Assembly: GCA_902793295.1 (NCBI GenBank) | Contig: CADBDA010000003.1 | Location: 124,001-188,000, forward strand | Direction: 5' to 3' | DNA from: an uncultured Bacteroidota bacterium | Lineage (GTDB): Bacteria > Bacteroidota > Bacteroidia > Bacteroidales > P3 | Length of the DNA: 64,000 nt | Part shown: in pieces, positions 55,799 to 64,000 of the stretch | How positions within the stretch are numbered: the first letter of the stretch is position 1 | How the letters are laid out: the number at the start of each line of letters is the position of its first letter | Position numbers and translations under genes: made by a program | Notes under the pieces: model-generated | What the model saw: only the letters and a program-made list of their open reading frames with translations | The model's database searches: none | What the model was told of the DNA's origin: nothing

Positions 55799-56035
55799 AT
55801 GTCTGAAATTGCAACTAAAGTAAAAGCTATCATCGTTGATAAGCTTGGTGTCGATGAAAAAGATGTTACTCCGGAAGCCAGTTTCACCAATGACCTCGGA
55901 GCAGACTCCCTCGATACCGTCGAGTTAATCATGGAACTTGAGAAAGAGTTCGACATTCAGATTCCCGAAAGCGAAGCCGAGAAGATTGCCACCGTTGGTG
56001 ACGCCATTGCTTTCATTGAGAATGCTGGAAAATAA
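55799..56035 (+). CDS. acpP: Acyl carrier protein
   Basis: ACP carries growing fatty acyl chains on a 4'-phosphopantetheine. The 78-residue acidic protein has the attachment motif [20 protein letters not shown] with the modified serine. The order acpP-fabF-rnc, with 12- and 16-base gaps, is widely conserved. Confidence 0.99.
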   Translation: MSEIATKVKAIIVDKLGVDEKDVTPEASFTNDLGADSLDTVELIMELEKEFDIQIPESEAEKIATVGDAIAFIENAGK

Positions 56036-56047
56036 CCGATTCATTCC

Positions 56048-57289
56048 ATGAATCTAAAGAGAGTAGTTGTTACAGGTCTAGGATCACTTACTCCGATAGG
56101 CAATGATGTAGCCACCACATGGCAAGCGATGCTCGCCGGAGTAAGTGGTGCTAGCCTGATTACTCGCTTTAACGCTTCGCAGTTCAAATGCAAGATTGCC
56201 TGTGAAGTAAAGGGGTTTGAGCCCCTAAATTTTTTTGACCGTAAGGAGTGTCGGAAGCTAGATCCCTTCACCCAATACGGTCTGGTGGCCTCGGACGAAG
56301 CCATCAAAGACTCCGGATTGGACACCGAGCACGACAAGACACGAATCGGTGTGATATGGGGTAGCGGAAATGGCGGCGTATTGACATTTCAGAATGAGAT
56401 ACGCGACTATGTGAAAGGCGGGGAGCAACCCCGATTCAGTCCATTTTTCTGCACCCGCATGATTTCGAACATCTGTGCCGGACAGATATCCATCAAATAT
56501 GGTTTCCGTGGTCCCAACTACTGTACGGTGGCAGCGTGTGCCTCGTCGGCAGCCGCCATATCCGATGCCTTCAACCTGATACGGTTGGGTAAGGCCGACG
56601 CCATCATTGCCGGCGGATCGGAGGCAGCAGTCACAGAGTGCAGCATTGGCGGATTCGGTTCGATGCAGGCCCTTTCGTTCCGCAACGACGATCCGCAGAC
56701 CGCCTCACGGCCCTTCGACAAAGACCGTGACGGTTTTGTGCTGGCCGAAGGCGCCGGAGCGCTGGTGCTGGAGGAGTTGGAGCATGCCCAGGCTCGAGGA
56801 GCCAAGATTTACGCCGAATTGACCGGATGCGGTCTCAGCGCCGACGCCTACCATATCACCGCCTCCCATCCCGAAGGACAAGGGGCCTACGACGCCATGC
56901 TGGATGCCGTCAAGGAATCCGACATGCCACTCGACGCTGTCGACCACATCAACACCCACGGCACATCGACCCCCATCGGCGACATATCGGAGCCCAAAGC
57001 CATTGAGCGCCTGTTTGGGGAGCACGCCTACAAGATCAATCTCAACTCCACCAAATCGATGACCGGCCACCTGCTGGGCGCCGCCGGATGTGTGGAAGCC
57101 ATTGCCACCGTGATGGCCATCAAGGAGGGTGTCGTTCCGCCCACTATCAACCATTTCACCGACGACCCCAACATTGCCCCCCTCAACTTCACCTTCAACA
57201 AAGCCGTGAAACGGGACGTGCATTTCGCGCTGAGCAATGCCTTTGGATTCGGCGGTCACAACATCTGTTTGGCTTTCAGAAAACTGTGA
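56048..57289 (+). CDS. fabF: 3-oxoacyl-ACP synthase II (KAS II)
   Basis: This condensing enzyme elongates acyl-ACP. The 413 residues match the family. The catalytic cysteine lies in CTVAACASSAAAISDAF, the two histidines in HINTHGTSTPIGD and NSTKSMTGHLLGAAG, and the C-terminal glycine loop in NAFGFGGHNICLAF. Confidence 0.98.
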   Translation: MNLKRVVVTGLGSLTPIGNDVATTWQAMLAGVSGASLITRFNASQFKCKIACEVKGFEPLNFFDRKECRKLDPFTQYGLVASDEAIKDSGLDTEHDKTRIGVIWGSGNGGVLTFQNEIRDYVKGGEQPRFSPFFCTRMISNICAGQISIKYGFRGPNYCTVAACASSAAAISDAFNLIRLGKADAIIAGGSEAAVTECSIGGFGSMQALSFRNDDPQTASRPFDKDRDGFVLAEGAGALVLEELEHAQARGAKIYAELTGCGLSADAYHITASHPEGQGAYDAMLDAVKESDMPLDAVDHINTHGTSTPIGDISEPKAIERLFGEHAYKINLNSTKSMTGHLLGAAGCVEAIATVMAIKEGVVPPTINHFTDDPNIAPLNFTFNKAVKRDVHFALSNAFGFGGHNICLAFRKL

Positions 57290-57305
57290 GGGAGATTGAC
57301 GGCCT

Positions 57306-58055
57306 ATGATACTGTTTCGCAAAAGGAAAGAGAACGAGGCATTCTACAGTTTCTTTAAGAACATACTGGGGTTCACGCCCCGGCATACCGACATTTACCA
57401 GATAGCCTTCATCCACAAGTCCAAATCGATGGAGACCCTGCAAGGCCGCAAAGTGAACAACGAGCGCCTGGAATATCTGGGTGATGCCGTGCTGAGCACC
57501 ATTGTGGCCGAATATCTCTACAAACGATACCCCTATCAAGGCGAAGGCTTCCTGACCGAGATGCGGTCGAAGATAGTCAGCCGCGCCAACCTCAACAAGT
57601 TGGCACAGAAGATAGGCCTTTCGCAACTGATTCAATACAACAAAGAATCGCAAGGCATCTTCAAATCCATCGACGGCGACGCATTCGAAGCATTGGTCGG
57701 CGCCATCTATCTGGAGAAAGGATTCAAATTCACACGCCATGTCATCATCGACCGCGTCATCAAGATACACATGGATGTGGACACCCTGTCGCATCAGGAC
57801 TGGAACTTCAAGAGCAAGCTGATTGACTGGGGCCAGAAAGAGCACCGGAAGGTGACTTTTGAAGTGGAACGTGTTTTGTACCAAGGCAAGAAGAATGCCA
57901 GCCGCAAAGAATACGAAATACGCGCCATGATAGACGGCGAACCCCATGAGTTGGCTGTGGAGTACTCCATCAAAGCCGCCGAACAGCTGGCAGCCGAGAA
58001 AACGTACAAGAAACTGGTCGAAGAGGGCACCATCAAGGTCAAAGCGGAGAATTGA
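57306..58055 (+). CDS. rnc: Ribonuclease III
   Basis: RNase III cuts double-stranded RNA in rRNA and mRNA processing. The 249-residue protein has the signature NNERLEYLGDAVLSTIVAEY, the second acidic site DGDAFEALVGAIYLEKGF and a C-terminal dsRNA-binding domain (NFKSKLIDWGQKEHRKVTFE to AEKTYKKLVEE). It ends the acpP-fabF unit. Confidence 0.98.
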   Translation: MILFRKRKENEAFYSFFKNILGFTPRHTDIYQIAFIHKSKSMETLQGRKVNNERLEYLGDAVLSTIVAEYLYKRYPYQGEGFLTEMRSKIVSRANLNKLAQKIGLSQLIQYNKESQGIFKSIDGDAFEALVGAIYLEKGFKFTRHVIIDRVIKIHMDVDTLSHQDWNFKSKLIDWGQKEHRKVTFEVERVLYQGKKNASRKEYEIRAMIDGEPHELAVEYSIKAAEQLAAEKTYKKLVEEGTIKVKAEN

Positions 58056-58165
58056 GCATTCCGACCATTCGACCTAAAGAAATTCCAACTGCCTTATTAT
58101 AAAACAATTGCAGTTTGGCTGGAAAATATAAACGATATTTTCTCGGCCAAATAGAAAAAATAGTG

Positions 58166-58173
58166 TATTTTTG
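58166..58173 (+). promoter_or_regulatory. Promoter -7 box of the lipoprotein gene at 58292
   Basis: TATTTTTG followed by CAAC fits TAnnTTTG; the -33 place is poor. The leader would be about 110 bases. Confidence 0.55.
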
Positions 58174-58291
58174 CAACTTATTAAAAGTCAAAAAAGAGTT
58201 ACATCGGCCGGAAAGAAGGATCCCTTCCGTCCGCTGGTAACACAAATGCAAACAGGATCCATTTTTAAGAACAAGTATTAACAAAACAATC

Positions 58292-59005
58292 ATGAAAAAA
58301 CGTTTATTTAACGGCATTCTGGCCATTACCTGCCTATTTTCCATGGCGTCGTGCGACGGTGTAGAATTCATCAACAGCGTCATTGAGGACGGCCTCTTGG
58401 GCAATTCCACCGTCTATATCACCAACGAAGCCGGTGATGTTGACACCTTAGCGTTCACATCCAGCGTGGCCGACGATTTCAGCAAGACCGTCAACGACAT
58501 CACCAGCGTGGCAACGATCGACCTGAGTGCCAATGTAGACCTGACATCCAACGACCTGGCTTTCCCCTTCATGGCCTTCCAGTTTGCCGACACCACGACG
58601 GGATCCTATGCCTTGGATCATCTGCTGACAGTTGAACGACTTTATCATTTCAACTTCGACACGCTGTCCAGTATTCTGGCCGGCCCCAGCGGAACCAATC
58701 TGATTGTCATCGCCATGTCGGACACCGCATGGTATATCTCCGATGCGGGCAACATCAACATCAGCGCCTATCCCGCTGTAGGATTCATGCTTGAAGGCAC
58801 ACTGAACAATGTGTCAGCCTACTACATCACCCAAAGCGACATCGATCGTCTGAACCAGGCCATCGACAACGGGACCATGGTGTCGCCCAACGAATTTATC
58901 CACCCCGTGACCATGAGCGGCAACTTCAGCAGCCGTCGCGCCGCCATCATCCATAACCTTGTCAACAATGCCTTCGTCAATGGCGGTCTGAAGAACAAGA
59001 AATGA
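58292..59005 (+). CDS. Lipoprotein of unknown function
   Basis: The 237-residue protein has a lipoprotein signal (MKKRLFNGILAITCLFSMAS followed by C). The rest is mixed, rich in Asp, Ser and Thr, with a DTLAFTSSVADDFSK segment and a C-terminal basic end GGLKNKK. I recognise no family. It stands alone between a promoter box and a strong terminator. Confidence 0.8.
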   Translation: MKKRLFNGILAITCLFSMASCDGVEFINSVIEDGLLGNSTVYITNEAGDVDTLAFTSSVADDFSKTVNDITSVATIDLSANVDLTSNDLAFPFMAFQFADTTTGSYALDHLLTVERLYHFNFDTLSSILAGPSGTNLIVIAMSDTAWYISDAGNINISAYPAVGFMLEGTLNNVSAYYITQSDIDRLNQAIDNGTMVSPNEFIHPVTMSGNFSSRRAAIIHNLVNNAFVNGGLKNKK

Positions 59006-59068
59006 CAACCACTGCCCTGAGGGACCGTCGAAACCCCTTCCGACAGTTCCCTACAGCATAAACACCAA

Positions 59069-59113
59069 GACGCGCCATACCGAACAGTTGTCGGATGGCG
59101 CGTCTTCTTTTTT
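59069..59113 (+). terminator. Intrinsic terminator after the lipoprotein gene
   Basis: GACGCGCCAT pairs with ATGGCGCGTC, with an inner CCGA/TCGG pair, followed by TTCTTTTTT. Confidence 0.92.
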
Positions 59114-59150
59114 CACGCCACCCGCCGAAAAGAAGACCACCCACAAACCC

Positions 59151-59993
59151 ATGAAGCAACCATCGCACAGCCACCGCAACATCCTTCTGCTCATCACAGC
59201 CCTCCTTTGGCTGCTGCCGAACGCGACGCAGGCCCAGTTCGACTTCCCCGCCATGGGTGGTGCCGCCGCCGCTATGGGTGGCGCCACAGCGGCACAGACG
59301 GATTTCGAATCGGCGAGTGACAATATTGCTCTGCTGGGCGCGCTACAATCAGCCCATCTGACGCTCTCCATAAGACAACAGTTTGCCACAGAAGGGATGG
59401 GATATGCCCGATTTGGCGGAGCGATACCCGTCGGATTCGGAAGTGTCGGGCTGACCGCACTCCACTACGGCAACAGCGGCTACAACGAGTTGCAAATCAG
59501 CGGAGCCTACGGCATACCCCTTGGCAACAATGTGCGTATGGGCGCAGGCTTCCACTACCTGCGGTCGTCCACCAGCGACCCCTACTACGACCCCCAGCAG
59601 CTGATGACCTTCAGCGTCGCCCTACAATACAGCCCGTCCGAACGAATTGCAATAGGATTCAGCACCTACAACCCACTGGCAGCCAGGATGCGCACCGACA
59701 TCTACACCCGTGTGCCCGCCCGTTTCAATCTGGGGGCATCCTACCGGCCAGTCGAAAATCTGACGACCCTTGTGGAGGTCGAAAAAAACCTCTATTACGA
59801 CCCAACGCTTCGCTTTGGTATCGAATATTGTCTGCAGCAGCACTACGCCTTCAGGGTCGGACTGGTCACCCACCCCACCATCTACACCTTCGGATTCGGC
59901 TTCCGCCAACGGCATATCGGCGCCGACCTGTCGGCACAACTGCATGCCGTGCTGGGACTGACGCCCCAACTGAACCTCCATTACACCTTCTGA
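59151..59993 (+). CDS. Outer membrane beta-barrel protein, PorV/PorQ-like
   Basis: The 280-residue protein starts MKQPSHSHRNILLLITALLW with a signal ending near ATQA. The N-terminal motif GGAAAAMGGATAAQTD resembles PorV/PorQ-type barrels. Alternating strands follow (GSVGLTALHYGNSGYNELQI, YRPVENLTTLVEVEKNLYYD, YTFGFGFRQRHIGADLSAQL) to an aromatic C-terminus (LNLHYTF). The frame is open to 59088 across the preceding terminator, so the ATG at 59151 is chosen. Only 4 bases separate it from the next gene, so the two probably work together. The exact family is not certain. Confidence 0.75.
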   Translation: MKQPSHSHRNILLLITALLWLLPNATQAQFDFPAMGGAAAAMGGATAAQTDFESASDNIALLGALQSAHLTLSIRQQFATEGMGYARFGGAIPVGFGSVGLTALHYGNSGYNELQISGAYGIPLGNNVRMGAGFHYLRSSTSDPYYDPQQLMTFSVALQYSPSERIAIGFSTYNPLAARMRTDIYTRVPARFNLGASYRPVENLTTLVEVEKNLYYDPTLRFGIEYCLQQHYAFRVGLVTHPTIYTFGFGFRQRHIGADLSAQLHAVLGLTPQLNLHYTF

Positions 59994-59997
59994 GTCC

Positions 59998-62088
59998 ATG
60001 AACCCCGCCGGTCGCCCACGAACACTCCTATTGTTGCTGTTGCTGGCCGTCAGCATTCCGCTGACCGCCCAAGAGAACAATGACCGTCTGTGGCAGCAGC
60101 TCATGGAGCAATGGGCCGAACAGAACGACAGCGAAGAGGTGCCCGACGATCTGTTGGAGCAGTTGCAAGGCTATATCGAGAACCCCATCAACCTCAACGA
60201 CACCGCCTCCGATGCGTTGTGCGACCTACCCTTCCTGTCCGACTTCCAACGCGACGTCATCAAAGCCTATATAGCCCAAAACGGCGAGATGGTCACCCTC
60301 TCGGAACTGCACCTGCTCAACGGATTCGACACCCTCACGCTGCGGCTGTTGGAGCCCTTTGTCACCGTAGCCCCTACGGATAACGGCACCAAGCCCACCC
60401 TCGGGCAAATGCTGCGCAACGGGCGAAGCAATCTGCGCATGGGCGGCCGTCAGCAATGGCCTCTGTCGCGAGGCTACAACGAAGACCACTATGCAGGCAA
60501 CCCCCTGCGACTGTATTTCCGTTACCAATTCAAGTACGCCGACCGCATCGCCCTGCAGGTGAGCGGAGAGAAAGACCCCGGAGAAGCCCTTTTCGGCGCC
60601 GCATCGCCCAAAGGGTTCGACTATTATGGCTATTATCTGATGTTCCAACAGCTCGGCCGCCTGAAAAAAGCCATCGTCGGCAAGTACCAGCTGCAATTCG
60701 GCCAAGGCGCCACCCTGTGGAGCGGCTATGCCCCCTGGATGTCGGGCAGCATGCCCCTGTGGCGCTATGGGCAAGGGCTGCGGACCTCCAGCGCCTTTGG
60801 CGAATACGGCAGTCTGCGCGGCGCAGCAGCCACCCTGCAGTTGCACAGCCGATGGGAGCTGACCCTTTTCTATTCCCACACCTCGCGCGACGCCACGACA
60901 AACGATGCAGCCGACACCCTCGCTGCCGGCGAAGCCCAAGTGCAGAGCCTCTACCAATCAGGCTACCACCGCACCGACAACGAACTGTCGAAGAAAGGGC
61001 AGCTGACCGAACAACTCTACGGAGCCCATCTGCAATACCGCCATCGGCAACTGGTGGTCGGAGCCACCGCCTACGGCACGACCCTATCAGAAGCCATTGT
61101 GCCACCGGATTACGTCTACAACGCCTTTGCTTTCAGCGGCAGACGCAATTTCAATGCCGGCATCGACATTGCCTACCGTCACCGTAGGCTGCTCCTTTTC
61201 GGCGAAGTCGCTGCAGCCTGCAACGACAGTCTGACATCCAGCTGGCACAGCCCGCAAACGCTGCCCGTAGCGGCAGTAGGCGGCCTGCAGTTCCACATCG
61301 ACGCCAACAACAACCTCTCGATAGCCTACCACTACGGCGCCCCCACCTACAACAACCTCCATGCCAACACCCTCGGACAGAGTTCATCGCCACAGAATGA
61401 GGAAGGGTTGCTGCTCTATTTCCGCACCCGTCTCCCCTACTACATCTATCTGCAGACATCCGTCGACCTGTTCCGCTATCCTTGGATGCGCTACCGGGTC
61501 TACAGTCCTTCGAACGGAGCCGACTACCGACTGATGCTCAGCAAGGACGTCGCGCCCCACACCACCTTGGCCTGCCAATACCGCTACCGTACCGCCGAAC
61601 GCAACAGCGACGGACAGACCTACAGCGTGGAACGCATCCGGCGCCAACAGCTGCAACTGTCGCTCGACTATACCCCCGACCCGTCGCTACGGCTGCACAC
61701 TCGCGTGGTCTACTCCTGGTTTGACTGCGAAGACCACGCACCCCAGCAAGGATTCCTGGCGCTGCAAGATGTCAGCTACCGATGGCATCGCATACGGAGG
61801 CCACTGACGCTAAGCACACGCCTGGCCCTGTTTGACATTGGCGCCTACGACGCCCGCATCTATACCTATGAAAGCGATTTGATGTATGAATTTGCCGTCC
61901 CCATGCTGACCGACAAAGGCGTGCGCTGCTATTTGCTGTTGCGACAGGAGCTGTCGCCCAACCTCTCGATGGCCCTCAAATACGCCTACACCCTCTATCC
62001 CGAACGCGAAACCATCGGGTCCGGCTACGACCGCATCGATGCCAACTATCGGCACGAGTTCAAGGCTCAACTACGGCTCCGGTTCTGA
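59998..62088 (+). CDS. Helix-hairpin-helix domain fused to an outer membrane beta-barrel
   Basis: The 696-residue protein has a signal peptide (MNPAGRPRTLLLLLLLAVSI..LTAQ). A helical region contains paired ComEA-like HhH motifs (NPINLNDTASDALCDLPFLS and VTLSELHLLNGFDTLTLRLL, about 60-125). From about residue 150 to the end a large beta-barrel pattern runs, with many aromatic belts and the C-terminal HEFKAQLRLRF. Proteins of this architecture occur in Bacteroidetes, but I know no tested function. DNA uptake by analogy with ComEA is a guess. Confidence 0.82.
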   Translation: MNPAGRPRTLLLLLLLAVSIPLTAQENNDRLWQQLMEQWAEQNDSEEVPDDLLEQLQGYIENPINLNDTASDALCDLPFLSDFQRDVIKAYIAQNGEMVTLSELHLLNGFDTLTLRLLEPFVTVAPTDNGTKPTLGQMLRNGRSNLRMGGRQQWPLSRGYNEDHYAGNPLRLYFRYQFKYADRIALQVSGEKDPGEALFGAASPKGFDYYGYYLMFQQLGRLKKAIVGKYQLQFGQGATLWSGYAPWMSGSMPLWRYGQGLRTSSAFGEYGSLRGAAATLQLHSRWELTLFYSHTSRDATTNDAADTLAAGEAQVQSLYQSGYHRTDNELSKKGQLTEQLYGAHLQYRHRQLVVGATAYGTTLSEAIVPPDYVYNAFAFSGRRNFNAGIDIAYRHRRLLLFGEVAAACNDSLTSSWHSPQTLPVAAVGGLQFHIDANNNLSIAYHYGAPTYNNLHANTLGQSSSPQNEEGLLLYFRTRLPYYIYLQTSVDLFRYPWMRYRVYSPSNGADYRLMLSKDVAPHTTLACQYRYRTAERNSDGQTYSVERIRRQQLQLSLDYTPDPSLRLHTRVVYSWFDCEDHAPQQGFLALQDVSYRWHRIRRPLTLSTRLALFDIGAYDARIYTYESDLMYEFAVPMLTDKGVRCYLLLRQELSPNLSMALKYAYTLYPERETIGSGYDRIDANYRHEFKAQLRLRF

Positions 62089-62172
62089 CGACAACAGCAC
62101 GAATACCGATTCATGCATTCGCCTGATACCAAAGCCATTCCAATAAAATAACGCAAAAATGGTGGAGAAAAC

Positions 62173-62490
62173 TCAGATGCTCTCCTTTAGTTGCACAAGG
62201 AAAGACCTCAGTTGGTTCAACGTGTCGACCAACTGCATGTTGCGATCGGGCGATTTGTCGTTTTTCAGCTGTTGGCGGGCACCTTCGAGGGTCAATCCGC
62301 AATCCTTGGTCAGATAGTGGATGCGGCGCAGCAAGTCGATGTCCTGACGCGTATAGCTGCGTGTACCCTTTTTGTTTTTGGCCGGACGCAGCTGAGGGAA
62401 CTCCGTCTCCCAGAAGCGGAGCAAAGAGGCATTCACCCCAAGCATTTCGGCCACTTCGCCGATGTTGTAGTAAAGTTTTCCTTCTGTCAT
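62173..62490 (-). CDS. MerR-family transcriptional regulator
   Basis: The 105-residue protein has the winged-helix MerR DNA-binding domain (YYNIGEVAEMLGVNASLLRF, ETEFPQLRPAKNKKGTRSYT) followed by a short helix (NMQLVDTLNQLRSFLVQLKE). No ligand-binding domain or cysteines for metal are present. It is 46 bases after the LptD gene on the same strand and may be read with it. Target genes are unknown. Confidence 0.9.
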   Translation of the reverse strand: MTEGKLYYNIGEVAEMLGVNASLLRFWETEFPQLRPAKNKKGTRSYTRQDIDLLRRIHYLTKDCGLTLEGARQQLKNDKSPDRNMQLVDTLNQLRSFLVQLKESI

Positions 62491-62536
62491 ACTTTCAAGG
62501 TTTTAAGCTATATGGATAAGCAACGTTCGGTTGGTG

Positions 62537-64000
62537 TCAATAGACGTAGTAGCCCTGGTTGGACTGATAGCTTTCCCGCTTCTCGTACTTCACGTCGCGC
62601 AGCGACGACGCCTTGATGTTGATGGAGAAATTCCAGCTCTTGTAGTAGCCGAAGGGGACCCAGTTGAAGCGCATCTCCCAGCAATGGAGGTCGCGATAGA
62701 TGTCGATGCTGGTGTAGGACATACCCTTGTTGGTGAAATCGTAGCCCGTAGAGAAATGGAAGCGCCAGTTCTCGGTGAGGTTCAGGCTGCCCGACACGGA
62801 GACCGAGTGGGTGACACTGCGGTTGATGTTGAAGCGGGCCGCATCGTAGGCGCTGATGTAGCTGAGCGTGTAGTTGAGCGACACGTTCCAAGGCACGGAG
62901 AAATCGGCAAAGGTGCCCATCATCAAGGCCGGGCTCATGTCGTAGGGGGTCTGTCGGATAGGTTGCACCAGACGGCCTTCGCTTTTGGGGGCATCTTTTT
63001 TGAAGGTGTTGTTGTTGATGCTCCACGACAGCTGTCCGCTCCAAGTGGACTGGTTCAGACGGAACAGGCGACGCTGTTCGTTCCATAGGTAGCGGTTGTG
63101 CTTATTGCCCAGCGAGTCGATGACATACGGCGAGAAGGAGCCCGAATAATTCAGCACCAGCGATTTGAACAATGTCGTATGGCCCGACACGTTAAGGTCG
63201 GACCAGTTGAGCGAATCGCGTGCCAAGTCGTAGTTCATCGAGAGCGAAAAACTCTCGATCAGCACCACCTTTTTCAGTTCGCCTGTTGTGTCGCGGAATG
63301 GTTTCACTTTGGCTTCAAGGTTGTTGCCGATAGAGAGGCCAATCTGTCCCGACCGTCCGTCGGCCGGTCCGCCATAGAGGCTCTGTTCGAAGATGGAATA
63401 GCGGTGGACGTAGCCCGTGGTGTCGGTATAGGAGCGCCAGTAGCCCAAGCGTTCGCTGCCGAAGTCAGGCCTATAGGAGAAGGTAAGGCTCGGATTGACC
63501 ACATGGCGCAGTGCCTTCAGCGGCCCGAACTTGAAGTTGAACATACCATAGATGCGGGTGGAGAGCGACGAATTGAACGAGAAGTCGCGGTTGGCGCGGA
63601 AGCCGCGCACGGTGTCGATGACCAGCGCGCCGTTGTCGTCGATATGTTTGTCGATAGTGGACCAATGCCAACGTTCGTTGTACGACAGCGAGTTGGTCCA
63701 ATTGAAGAATTTCAGCACCTTCAGCGTGCTTTGTATCGGAATGCGGTGATGGATGCCATACTGCATCTCGTTGAAGATAGTCTTCTTGAAGATGTTGGAA
63801 TCCTGCGAGTTGATATTGTTTTCGCCTTCCAACACATACGAAAGCGAAATATTCTCATACCAGCGGTAAGCCCCCGACGGCATTTTGCGGCGCAACGGAT
63901 AGAACGTGTTGCTGCTCAGCGAGAACGACGGCAATTTGATGTTCATGACCCCTGTCTGGATATTGTACGATTCGCGGGCCGACAGCGCCAGGTTGAACCA
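62537..64000 (-). CDS. LPS-assembly protein LptD-like, C-terminal part (cut by window edge)
   Basis: The frame is open from the stop at 62537 to the window edge (488 residues), entering as WFNLALSARESYNIQTGVMN. LptD is the outer-membrane barrel that inserts lipopolysaccharide. Bacteroidetes LptD features are RHVVNPSLTFSYRPDFGSER and the end MRFNWVPFGYYKSWNFSINI followed by KASSLRDVKYEKR. An internal ATG at 63946 is not the start. The N-terminal jelly roll lies outside the window. The assignment rests on recalled similarity and may be confused with other large barrels. Confidence 0.82.
   Translation of the reverse strand, partial: WFNLALSARESYNIQTGVMNIKLPSFSLSSNTFYPLRRKMPSGAYRWYENISLSYVLEGENNINSQDSNIFKKTIFNEMQYGIHHRIPIQSTLKVLKFFNWTNSLSYNERWHWSTIDKHIDDNGALVIDTVRGFRANRDFSFNSSLSTRIYGMFNFKFGPLKALRHVVNPSLTFSYRPDFGSERLGYWRSYTDTTGYVHRYSIFEQSLYGGPADGRSGQIGLSIGNNLEAKVKPFRDTTGELKKVVLIESFSLSMNYDLARDSLNWSDLNVSGHTTLFKSLVLNYSGSFSPYVIDSLGNKHNRYLWNEQRRLFRLNQSTWSGQLSWSINNNTFKKDAPKSEGRLVQPIRQTPYDMSPALMMGTFADFSVPWNVSLNYTLSYISAYDAARFNINRSVTHSVSVSGSLNLTENWRFHFSTGYDFTNKGMSYTSIDIYRDLHCWEMRFNWVPFGYYKSWNFSINIKASSLRDVKYEKRESYQSNQGYYVY

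Noticed and set aside
62089-62172. Terminator between the convergent HhH-barrel and MerR genes
   Set aside because: No stem with a T run is visible in the 84-base gap.

Overview
The window is chromosomal DNA of a member of the Bacteroidetes, most likely order Bacteroidales. The evidence is the gene content (DUF4837-PorG-UppS-BamA-Skp-Skp order, a type IX secretion component plus a large protein with a type IX sorting tail, PyrK/PyrD class 1B, DUF5606, a Bacteroidetes-type LptD) and the recurrent Bacteroidetes -7 promoter box TAnnTTTG. Ribosome binding sites are mostly absent, as usual in this phylum. I see no insertion sequence, prophage, CRISPR array or rRNA operon.

Layout. 1-7018 (minus strand) is the classical translation/transcription block: tRNA-Thr(TGT)-Tyr-Gly-Thr(GGT)-tuf-tRNA-Trp-secE-nusG-rplK-rplA-rplJ-rplL-rpoB, with rpoB cut by the window edge. 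7073-8332 is a 1.26 kb gene-free stretch with diverged direct repeats and a T-rich degenerate array. 8333-19065 (plus) holds recR, a NagZ-type GH3 lipoprotein, pyrK-pyrD-BadF-type kinase, DUF5606, a secreted PNGase F-type deglycosidase followed by an alpha/beta-hydrolase lipoprotein and a small coiled-coil protein, and metG. 19142-25774 (minus) is the envelope-biogenesis block DUF4837-porG-uppS-bamA-skp-skp. Next come an epimerase-like gene and a single 17.2 kb gene (26978-44143, 5721 residues) for a giant secreted repeat protein, which fills 27% of the window.

44574-58055 is mostly housekeeping: hpf, xerC-type recombinase, rpmB, rpsU, mutY, ssb, pgi, two OmpA-family proteins, a family 4 glycosyltransferase, purN, and acpP-fabF-rnc. 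58292-64000 carries a lipoprotein of unknown function, a PorV/PorQ-like barrel plus an HhH-barrel fusion, a MerR regulator and the 3' part of an LptD-like gene.

How the parts fit. Much of the non-housekeeping content concerns the outer membrane: LptD, BamA, the Skp chaperones and UppS build it, PorG belongs to the type IX secretion machine, and the giant protein is a probable client of that machine. The giant protein combines fibronectin-III, GEVED, MAM-like and CUB-like modules with about 58 units of roughly 49 residues. Most units carry two cysteines, and more than 30 carry a D-S/T-(A/I/L/V/M/T) tripeptide, the O-glycosylation motif described in Bacteroides. The PNGase F/hydrolase pair suggests use of host or dietary glycoproteins. 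All functions are inferred from sequence patterns read by eye; no database search was run.
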